Assembly: GCA_046262495.1 (NCBI GenBank)
Contig: JBHEMR010000031.1
Coordinates: 1-21,407, forward strand
DNA length: 21,407 nt
Source: GCA-003244245 sp046262495
Lineage (GTDB): Bacteria; Actinomycetota; Actinomycetes; Mycobacteriales; Pseudonocardiaceae
Direction: 5' to 3'
Shown: one piece after another, positions 16,601 to 21,407 of the stretch
Layout: every line of letters starts with the position of its first letter
How positions within the stretch are numbered: the stretch's first letter is position 1
Made by a program: the position numbers and the translations under genes
Notes under the pieces: model-generated
Seen by the model: only the letters and a program-made list of their open reading frames with translations
Database searches by the model: none
Told to the model about the DNA's origin: nothing

Positions 16601-16882
16601 CTCAGCGACGAGGAATTCGGCCGGGGCTTCCTCGATCTCGGGTTCGAGCTGCACCGGGGGGGCACTGAGGTGCCGGTGAGCCGCTCCGCCACTGCCGTGC
16701 GGATGCCCGCCCGGCTGGTGCCCAGCGGGCCACCCACGTTGCCCTGGGGCCGGGTCGAGCGAGTCGTCTACAACCACCCTGTGGGGTTAGTCGACCTGCA
16801 CGTCCACGCGGTTCGCAGGGCCGGCTGGACGCGCCTTCCCACCCTCGCCGCCAAGAGCTACCACGGAAACGCCCCCGACTGA
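13676..16882 (+). CDS. emb: Emb-family arabinosyltransferase paralogue with DDSWY motif
   Basis: A 1068-residue Emb-type GT-C glycosyltransferase. The first transmembrane helix lies near residues 15-37, then a periplasmic domain, a multi-helix core and a C-terminal carbohydrate-binding-like region. The catalytic loop is NFDDSWYMQM: both acidic residues (Asp258-Asp259) and the Met in register with EmbB Met306 (Met265) remain. The usual Gly-Tyr after the two aspartates is Ser-Trp. Other family marks are WLPYGMTLRPEP, FADATLGDVLES, TPTKFVNHFGA and FAGPNLWRP. A Ser/Gly-rich insert lies near residues 540-560. The C-terminal module is more divergent than that of the first Emb. It is much closer to the third Emb in this window than to the first, pointing to duplication. 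Arabinan synthesis is likely; linkage specificity is unknown. It starts at GTG 13676. Confidence 0.9.
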   Translation: MLAAADLQRSVACRAGVLAGLAALTLVAAVGVLLAPVIVQDPVVSWPPAGQPARSTVLPLVPYRPLSLAARVPCAALSALDRQPDGGDALRTLPATAGKPGQLSQGLVVAVHRATVQVTASGRTVLREALPAAGCTYRVLADAGGVRVLRDGVRRGSASVEVPQVSELTTALEGQPAATGLTVSLHTDARYESTPTALKTVLLVVCAGALVMLLGLAWRWWDGQAITAAPARLRPRIADAVLVVVSAAWVLLAPTNFDDSWYMQMARGATASGSVGNAIYMFNVTENPFVASQYVLQLWGSLGGWGLTWMRLVPLAYGLLTWLLLRLHLVAGFGRQLGTSRATWALLVAYLLWWLPYGMTLRPEPLIVVFAAATLLLTEQARLRRSVGAVAAATATAALAMSVSPSGLVAIAPVVLALPWLWRWLRAQCAAARGAAVLLLAAASSSLVLVGFADATLGDVLESAAVHRWYYQTFSWYQENVHYKTILSFEDSSQWARRAPVVLTIAVLLIVALDTVRSSRALCFTNSTAALFTRLRTALLGSSGSAESGSDGGGDPVRRLLVSSAGSSALALALLAPTPTKFVNHFGAAAAAPTVLLAAALLRSPLLAAVESGLRRHRASAIAAIVGTALVIGAVSWSFAGPNLWRPYSDRGQPFGNHLTASADHPDLVGMRPKLGPVQLANPLVWVAVAVVAGGWMWWRRRGRDSTLTPDRAVLLAGSTAMVVMIIVVFGWAPLRQYPGWSVALSAVQAVRGEPCTLIDYAQVLVDIAAQPAPVGSAITEGGFATAASRPLPEPVPAPNPGTLVWHDAVNTDLRSDPDTSSLTSPAGLLVTPWFALPPDGGTTLLVPLLGARAAQQLTLEYATAAGPNRAVAGSTSLRPDPAVPRTQWHQAAVALDRLGKQRPSSVRLVIRDWMVTDADSWLAVGQPRLARWRPLTTFIAGRPVYIDQLTAALLPCLDQVGVAHGIARAPQVLVLSDEEFGRGFLDLGFELHRGGTEVPVSRSATAVRMPARLVPSGPPTLPWGRVERVVYNHPVGLVDLHVHAVRRAGWTRLPTLAAKSYHGNAPD

Positions 16883-16897
16883 ACACCCTCGAGTCGG
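16875..16897 (+). terminator. Stem-loop at the end of the second emb gene
   Basis: CCGACT (16875-16880) and AGTCGG (16892-16897) form a 6-bp stem with an 11-nt loop that includes most of the stop codon. It is a possible terminator before the toxin-antitoxin promoter. Confidence 0.35.
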
Positions 16898-16908
16898 CCG
16901 TTGGCAGG

Positions 16909-16914
16909 TATCCC
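16909..16914 (+). promoter_or_regulatory. Candidate -10 of the toxin-antitoxin unit
   Basis: TATCCC lies 6 nt before the GTG at 16921. It matches the spacing of the emb promoters, though it lacks the final T of TANNNT. No Shine-Dalgarno is present, so leaderless translation is likely. Confidence 0.35.
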
Positions 16915-16920
16915 CTCCTT

Positions 16921-17198
16921 GTGACACATGTTCCGTCGGAGTGGCCGGGCGGGGAGGTCTCTGTCAACGAGCAGGGTCGTGTGACGATTCCGGCCCAGGT
17001 GCGTCGGGCTGCGGGAATCGAGGCCGGAGTGCCGTTGGTGGCATACGTCGAAGACGGCCGCGTGGTGATCGAACCCGTGAGCAACTGGCTGATCGCATCC
17101 GCCGCGACGTCGCCGCCGCGTGGACCGGCGGGAGCTCAGTGGTGGACGAACTCATCGCCGACCGCCGCGCTGAAGCGGCCCGCGAGGATCAAACGTGA
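16921..17198 (+). pseudogene. vapB: VapB-type antitoxin (AbrB-like), broken by a one-base frameshift
   Basis: The first 53 codons encode an AbrB/SpoVT-like DNA-binding fold with VNEQGRVTIPAQVRRAAGIE and DGRVVIEPV. The frame then runs into unrelated sequence and does not stop until 17241, inside the toxin gene. In the -1 frame from 17079, 39 codons encode EQLADRIRRDVAAAW and VVDELIADRRAEAARE, a typical toxin-binding tail of such antitoxins. That frame ends at TGA 17196-17198, overlapping the toxin's GTG start (GTGA). One extra G in GTGAGC (17077-17082) would restore a 92-residue protein. This is a real deletion, a sequencing error, or less likely programmed slippage, since no standard slippery heptamer is seen. 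If real, the protein could still bind DNA but could not neutralise the toxin. Confidence 0.75.
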
Positions 17199-17575
17199 CG
17201 GTCGTGTTGGACACCTCAGCGGTGTTGGCCTGGCTGCGTGACGAACCGGGCGCCAACGTGGTGCACCCCCTGCTTCCCGTCGCGATCATGTCCGCGGCGA
17301 ACTGGTCAGAGATCTGGCAGAAGCTCCACCAGCACGGCGCCGACGCCGGGCGTGCCACCATCCGGTTGCGCACCCTCGGGGTTCGGGTGGAACCGCTCAC
17401 CGAAGCCGACGCGGTCACCGCCGCGCGGCTGTGGACGAGCACTCGCGTGGCGGGATTGTCGCTGGGCGATCGATGCTGCCTGGCGCTGGCCGCCAGATTG
17501 GAGTTGACTACGGTCACCGCGGACACCGCTTGGGCCGGACTCGACATCGACATCCCCGTCCGGATCATTCGCTGA
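17195..17575 (+). CDS. vapC: VapC-type PIN-domain ribonuclease toxin
   Basis: A 126-residue PIN-domain protein. The four acidic metal-binding residues all appear present: Asp6 (VLDTSAVLAWL), Glu39 (NWSEIWQKL), Asp92 (LSLGDRCCLALAARL) and Asp110 (TADTAW). VapC toxins cleave specific RNAs, often tRNA or rRNA, and are held inactive by the partner VapB. The GTG start overlaps the antitoxin's ancestral stop codon (GTGA), the usual coupled arrangement. The reading frame is intact although the antitoxin frame is not. That is odd, because a free active VapC would be expected to harm the cell. The RNA target cannot be predicted. Confidence 0.88.
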   Translation: MTVVLDTSAVLAWLRDEPGANVVHPLLPVAIMSAANWSEIWQKLHQHGADAGRATIRLRTLGVRVEPLTEADAVTAARLWTSTRVAGLSLGDRCCLALAARLELTTVTADTAWAGLDIDIPVRIIR

Positions 17576-17705
17576 CTCGGTGCCGGCGCTCGACGCCGGG
17601 AACGACCAGGGGTTGGCTCACGCCGATCGTCGCTGTCCAGTCTTCCGACCAGCCGTCCGGGCCGAGTACGAAGGTGTGCGTGATGTGCCCGAGCAGGCAT
17701 GTCAC
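17565..17705 (-). CDS. Possible 46-residue hypothetical protein
   Basis: A small minus-strand frame from GTG (17703-17705) to TGA, in the 156-bp gap between vapC and the antiporter gene. It begins 26 bp after the antiporter stop in the same direction and overlaps the last bases of vapC tail to tail. By hand count 38 of 46 codons end in G or C, consistent with coding in this GC-rich genome. The middle reads HTFVLGPDGWSEDWTATIGV. No family is recognised, and no clear Shine-Dalgarno precedes the GTG. It could be a genuine small protein, the remnant of a larger gene, or chance. Confidence 0.25.
   Translation of the reverse strand: MTCLLGHITHTFVLGPDGWSEDWTATIGVSQPLVVPGVERRHRVSE
17583..17599. terminator. 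Stem-loop between convergent vapC and antiporter genes
   Basis: CCGGCG (17583-17588) and CGCCGG (17594-17599) form a 6-bp stem with a 5-nt loop, 8 nt after the vapC stop. A perfect 12-bp palindrome, GCCCGCGCGGGC (17721-17732), sits at the antiporter stop. Either could help end the convergent transcripts; neither has a U-tract. Confidence 0.4.
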
Positions 17706-17731
17706 TATGCGGGTCCGATGGCCCGCGCGGG

Positions 17732-19216
17732 CTACGGGTGCCGCCGAGTGAACAGCGGCCGCGGGTCGGTGTCGGTGTCCGGGTCAGCCAGCAACAGCAC
17801 CTCGTCACCGGCCTGCAGGACGGTGCCGCCGCGGACGGGTACCAGGACACCGTTTCGGTTGATCATGCTGATCCAGGTGTCTTCGCCCAGAGCGAGGTCG
17901 GCGATGGTGCACCCGTCCGCGGGCGCGCCGGCGGTGATGTCGTAGCGGTGCAGGCCGGTGGGCTCGTCGCGGAAACGCATGCCCAGCGCCCAGGGCTCGG
18001 GTTGCAGGACCCGCATGGGCACTCCCGTGTGATGGGCCACGGTGGGCACCAGACCGCCCTGCACAATGACCGAGAACGCCACCACGACGACCACGATCTG
18101 GTACAGCCGCTCGGCGCCGGGCACGCCAGCGGACAGGATATAGGTGCCCAGTAGGATCGGCACCGCGCCTTTGAGCCCGGACCACATCACGAACAGCCGC
18201 TCACCGTTACTGATCTTGATGGGCAGCAGGAGCAGCCCGACCAGCATCGGGCGCACCACCAGGGCCAGCAGCACCGCCAAAGCCACACCAACCCACCAGG
18301 CGGTGCCCTGAGCCAGCCCAGTGAGGGACACGGTCAGACCGAGCATGGCGAACGCGACGATCTCCGCCAAACTGGCCAGCGACGAGTGGAACCGTTCGAT
18401 CTCGGCCTTGTACGGCGCGCGCAGGTCCCCGACGAGGATTCCGGCGACGAACACGGCCAGAAACCCCGAACCGTGGGCCAGGCTGGCCAGCCCGTAGATC
18501 GCCCCGGCGCCCAGCAGGGTCCGCAGCGGGTACAGCGCCCCGCTGGGCAGTGGTACCCGGCGCATCGCCACCGACAACGCGTACCCGGCCACGACGCCGA
18601 CCACAGCACCCAGGACCATCTCCAGGGCGAACTCGCCCACTCCGGCACCCACGGCGTGCCAGCCACCGGCGGTTCCCGCAGCCAGCAGCGCGGCCATCGC
18701 GGCAATACCGACCGGGTCGTTCACTCCGGACTCACCCTCCAGCAGGGTGCCCGAGCGGCCGGAGATCTCCCGGCGGCCCAACACCGAGAACACCACGGCC
18801 GGGTCAGTAGGTGCCAGCGCGACACCCAGCAGCAGCGCGGCCCGCCAGTCGAACCCGAAAACCAGGTGCGCCAGCACCGCCACCCCCACCGCGGTGACCA
18901 CGGTGCCGACCACACCGATCCACAGCACCCCGCCGCCAGCGGCGCGGAACCGGCGCCAGCCAATGTGCATACCACCGTCGAACAACAACAAGATCAACAT
19001 CACGGTGACCACCCGCTGCACCGTGAGAACAGGCACCCGACCCAGCGCCGGCACAAGGTCCGAAGCGACCGCGGCGGCTACCAGGAAGATCGCTGGAGCC
19101 GGCACCCGGATCCGCTCGCTGACCCGGTTGGACAACACCGCCAGCAGCCCAGCCACGCTGATGATCGCAATGACCACACCGAACGGGACAACGTCATCCA
19201 CCGCAGACCCCGACAC
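17732..19216 (-). CDS. CPA1-family potassium/sodium-proton antiporter with RCK_C domain (NhaP2-like)
   Basis: A 494-residue protein with about 12 hydrophobic segments in residues 10-390, followed by a cytoplasmic tail. Family motifs are LLFDGGMH, APTDPAVVFSVLGRR and LEGESGVNDPVGI; the Asn-Asp pair in the last is the ion-binding site of electroneutral CPA1 exchangers. The tail from about 410 contains TIADLALGEDTWISMINRNG and TVLQAGDEVLLLADPD, a TrkA-C/RCK_C regulatory domain. Such domains bind nucleotides, in some relatives cyclic di-AMP. The likely role is K+ or Na+ efflux in exchange for protons. It starts at GTG 19214-19216 without a Shine-Dalgarno; GTG at codon 6 with GGGG upstream is an alternative. 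It separates two emb paralogues and is transcribed away from the third one. A link to cell wall synthesis is not evident. Confidence 0.92.
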   Translation of the reverse strand: MSGSAVDDVVPFGVVIAIISVAGLLAVLSNRVSERIRVPAPAIFLVAAAVASDLVPALGRVPVLTVQRVVTVMLILLLFDGGMHIGWRRFRAAGGGVLWIGVVGTVVTAVGVAVLAHLVFGFDWRAALLLGVALAPTDPAVVFSVLGRREISGRSGTLLEGESGVNDPVGIAAMAALLAAGTAGGWHAVGAGVGEFALEMVLGAVVGVVAGYALSVAMRRVPLPSGALYPLRTLLGAGAIYGLASLAHGSGFLAVFVAGILVGDLRAPYKAEIERFHSSLASLAEIVAFAMLGLTVSLTGLAQGTAWWVGVALAVLLALVVRPMLVGLLLLPIKISNGERLFVMWSGLKGAVPILLGTYILSAGVPGAERLYQIVVVVVAFSVIVQGGLVPTVAHHTGVPMRVLQPEPWALGMRFRDEPTGLHRYDITAGAPADGCTIADLALGEDTWISMINRNGVLVPVRGGTVLQAGDEVLLLADPDTDTDPRPLFTRRHP

Positions 19217-19350
19217 TGCCGGGCGACCGGGTCAAGGCGGCAGACACAACAACCTCCTGAAGACATCGGACAGCTATTGCCGACCAGCCTTCCCGGCGCA
19301 CCTCCACTCACCCTAGCCACCGCCCCTGCGAGCCCGACACCAATCACACG

Positions 19351-19380
19351 GCACATGTGCGTGAGTCGTACCCTGCCGCG
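19351..19380 (+). promoter_or_regulatory. Leaderless-type promoter of the third emb gene with palindrome
   Basis: TACCCT (19369-19374) is followed by 6 nt and the GTG start at 19381, the same layout as the second emb gene. A perfect 10-bp palindrome, GCACATGTGC (19351-19360), covers the edge of the -35 zone and is a candidate operator. The region upstream to 19217, shared with the divergent antiporter, shows nothing else clear. Confidence 0.5.
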
Positions 19381-21407
19381 GTGCCCATCCGCGCTGGCCT
19401 GGACGTCGGGGATCGCCGCCGGCTGGAATGGGTGATCGCGGCGCTGGCGCTGGTCACCGGGGCGTTGGGGATCCTGGTGATGTTCGCGCCGGTGATCGCC
19501 GACGATCCGGTAGTGAGCTGGCCACGTGCCGGGCAGCCACCCAGCTCCACGGTGCTGCCACTGTCGCCCTACCGTCCGTTGCAGCTCACCGCGACGGTCC
19601 CGTGTGCGACGCTGCATGCGTTGGACGCCCGCCCGGGTGGGGGTGAGGCGCTGCGCACGTTGCCCGCCGACGTGGGCACCGCCCCGGGCGAGGGCCTCGT
19701 GGTGACCGCGGACCAGGGCGTCGTCACGGTCACCGCCTCCGGTGTCCAGGTGCTGCGCCAGACGCTGCCCGGCAACCCCTGCTCCTACCAGGTACTCGCC
19801 GATGCTGGTGGTGTACGGGTGGCCAGGGACGGGGCCGGCATCGGCACGCGGACGGATCTGCTCGTACCGCAGGTCGCTGAGCTGCAGACGGACGCGGTGG
19901 GCGCGGCCAGCGGTCTTTCGGTACAGCTGCACACCGACGCGCGTTACCAGTCGCGCCCCACGTTGCTCAAAACGGCATTGCTGCTCGCGCACGGTCTTGC
20001 GCTGGCGGCGCTGCTCGTGCTGGCCTGGCGGTGGTGGCGGGGCGCCGGACCCAGCCTGGTCCGGCCGCGGCCGTCATGGGCCGATGCTGTGGTCGTCGCG
20101 GTGTCGCTGTTGTGGGTGGTTGCGGGACCCGTCAACATCGACGACTCCTGGTATCTGCTGATGGCTCGCAACGCGATGCAATCGGGCTACCTCGGTAATG
20201 TCATCTACCAGTTCAACGTCACGGAGAACCCGTTCGTCGCCAGCCAGTACGCCATGCAGGCCTGGGGCGCCCTTGGCGGCGAGTGGAGCCTGGCCTGGAT
20301 GCGGTTGCTGCCACTAGCCTACGGGCTGGCGACCTACGCCCTGCTCCGGGTGCTGGTCGCAACGGTGCTGAGCCGGGTGGCCCAGCGATCCGTGGTGGCG
20401 TGGGCGGTGGCGGCCGCGCACCTGCTGTGGTGGCTGCCCTACGGCATGACGCTGCGCCCCGAACCACTGATCGCACTGGGTACCGCTGGGGTGTTCGTGC
20501 TGTCCGAGTTGGCCCGCCGGCGTCGCTCAGTGGGGGTGCTGGCCGTCGCCGTCGCCGTCGCCGCACTCACCGTGACGGTGTCGCCCACTGGTCTGGTCGC
20601 CGCCGCACCGTTGACGGTGTGCCTGCCGTGGCTGTGGCAGTGGTGGCAGGCCGAGCCTGCACACAGCCGGGTCGCGGCCGTGCTGCTGGTCGGTGCGGCG
20701 GCCTCGATCGTCATCCCGGTCGCCTTCGCCGACGCCACATTGGGTGACGTGCTGGAATCGGTCGCGGTGCACCGCTGGTACTACCGTCAACACGCCTGGT
20801 ACGACGAGTACCTGCACTACGCCAACCTGCTGGTGCCTGACGATCGGGGGGCGTGGGGCAAGCGGCTACCGGTGCTCTTGACGTTGGGTGTGCTGTTGGC
20901 CGTGGCGCTGGGCGCGGGGCGGCGTCCCGGCACCGCAGGGCGCAGCGGCCAGCTCTTGAGCCAAGCAGCGGGGATCACCGCGCTGGGTCTGGTCGCGATG
21001 GCGCTCACTCCGACGAAATGGGTGAACCACTTCGGGGCCGTCGCAGCGCCGGCGACCGTGCTGCTGGCCGCTGCACTGATCCGATCGCCGCTACCTCGGC
21101 GGCCCGGCGCCGCGACGATGGCCATCGGCAGCGCCGGGTTGGTGGCCGCCGTGTCGGTCGCCTTCGCAGGCCCGAACCTGTGGCGCCCGCTGTCGGACTG
21201 GGGTCAGCCCTTCGGCAACCACCTGCTCATTGACAGGCCGTACGAGCAGAGCCTGCTCGCGCCGTCGCTGGGACCGCTGGCATTGCGCAATCCGCTGCTG
21301 TGGCTGGCCGTCGCCGGGGTGGGCTGGTGGTGGCTGCGCCGGCTGGGCCCAGTTCGGGCCGTGCTGGTCACCGCGACCGGCCTCGGCGTGGTGTTGATGC
21401 TGCTGGT
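19381..21407 (+). CDS. emb: Emb-family arabinosyltransferase paralogue with DDSWY motif (3' end missing)
   Basis: The frame opens at GTG 19381 (MPIRAGLDVGDRRRLEW) and stays open for 675 codons to the window edge. About 390 residues, including the C-terminal carbohydrate-binding region, are therefore outside. The first transmembrane helix spans about 18-40. The catalytic loop is NIDDSWYLLM with Asp254-Asp255; Met261 is in register with EmbB Met306. Further matches to the second Emb are VIYQFNVTENPFVASQY, WWLPYGMTLRPEP, FADATLGDVLES, HRWYY and FAGPNLWRP. LTPTKWVNHFGA is the general Emb hallmark. It appears to be a duplicate of the second Emb, with which it may act as a hetero-pair as mycobacterial EmbA and EmbB do. 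Its specificity is not known. Confidence 0.9.
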   Translation, partial: MPIRAGLDVGDRRRLEWVIAALALVTGALGILVMFAPVIADDPVVSWPRAGQPPSSTVLPLSPYRPLQLTATVPCATLHALDARPGGGEALRTLPADVGTAPGEGLVVTADQGVVTVTASGVQVLRQTLPGNPCSYQVLADAGGVRVARDGAGIGTRTDLLVPQVAELQTDAVGAASGLSVQLHTDARYQSRPTLLKTALLLAHGLALAALLVLAWRWWRGAGPSLVRPRPSWADAVVVAVSLLWVVAGPVNIDDSWYLLMARNAMQSGYLGNVIYQFNVTENPFVASQYAMQAWGALGGEWSLAWMRLLPLAYGLATYALLRVLVATVLSRVAQRSVVAWAVAAAHLLWWLPYGMTLRPEPLIALGTAGVFVLSELARRRRSVGVLAVAVAVAALTVTVSPTGLVAAAPLTVCLPWLWQWWQAEPAHSRVAAVLLVGAAASIVIPVAFADATLGDVLESVAVHRWYYRQHAWYDEYLHYANLLVPDDRGAWGKRLPVLLTLGVLLAVALGAGRRPGTAGRSGQLLSQAAGITALGLVAMALTPTKWVNHFGAVAAPATVLLAAALIRSPLPRRPGAATMAIGSAGLVAAVSVAFAGPNLWRPLSDWGQPFGNHLLIDRPYEQSLLAPSLGPLALRNPLLWLAVAGVGWWWLRRLGPVRAVLVTATGLGVVLMLL

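Noticed and set aside
17071..17085. Programmed -1 frameshift in the antitoxin
   Set aside because: The site GAACCCGTGAGC does not contain a standard X-XXY-YYZ slippery heptamer, so a one-base deletion or sequence error is simpler. Not fully excluded.
17152..17850. A 232-codon minus-strand frame across vapC
   Set aside because: Low-complexity Arg/Ser/Pro-rich composition. It overlaps vapC and the antiporter, both of which are well supported.
18386..19435. A 349-codon plus-strand frame opposite the antiporter
   Set aside because: It is rich in Arg, Gln, His and Pro with no family motifs, as expected of an antisense shadow in GC-rich DNA. The antiporter on the other strand has clear motifs.
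1..21407. CRISPR arrays, insertion sequences, tRNA genes or phage genes
   Set aside because: No regularly spaced repeats, transposase motifs, tRNA cloverleaf or phage-type proteins were recognised by eye on either strand.

Overview
This is a high-GC actinobacterial chromosome segment, most likely from the Mycobacteriales (a Pseudonocardiaceae-like organism). The main reason is that it carries genes for arabinogalactan, the galactan/arabinan polymer of that group's cell wall: a Wzm/Wzt-type ABC exporter, the galactan-priming galactofuranosyltransferase GlfT1, a GtrA-family membrane protein, and three Emb-family arabinosyltransferases. A Bpa proteasome activator and a PIG3-type quinone oxidoreductase lie just upstream. 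From memory, this neighbourhood resembles M. tuberculosis Rv3777 to Rv3795, with local rearrangements. Genus cannot be fixed from the sequence.

Layout. Positions 1-228 hold no firm gene. Positions 229-1920 (minus strand) form a two-gene unit: a lactate 2-monooxygenase-like flavoenzyme followed by a MarR regulator. A 91-bp divergent promoter region separates this from leuS (2012-4477, plus), a short-form leucyl-tRNA synthetase with lower third-position GC at its 5' end than glfT1. A long RNA-type hairpin follows leuS. A GNAT acetyltransferase (minus) and a quinone oxidoreductase (plus) come next, then bpa.

The wzm-wzt-glfT1 operon (7005-9570) would cap and translocate lipid-linked galactan. 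The first Emb (9653-12952) has the canonical DDGY catalytic loop. A convergent gtrA (minus) shares a divergent promoter region with the second Emb (13676-16882). The third Emb (from 19381) runs off the right edge. The second and third Embs are close paralogues with a DDSWY loop in place of DDGY. Between them sit a VapBC-type toxin-antitoxin pair and a CPA1 cation/proton antiporter. The toxin is intact, but the antitoxin frame is broken by a one-base shift.

Regulation. Several genes here start with a TANNNT-like -10 element only 6-8 nt upstream of the start codon and no convincing Shine-Dalgarno, which points to leaderless mRNAs. The clearest cases are the three emb genes (TACCCT or TAGCCT, then 6 nt, then GTG).

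I do not see a wholly new system. The most interesting points are the frameshifted antitoxin beside an intact toxin, the DDSWY Emb pair with its interrupting insert, the repeated leaderless promoter layout, the atypical LeuRS, and the 64-nt hairpin after leuS.
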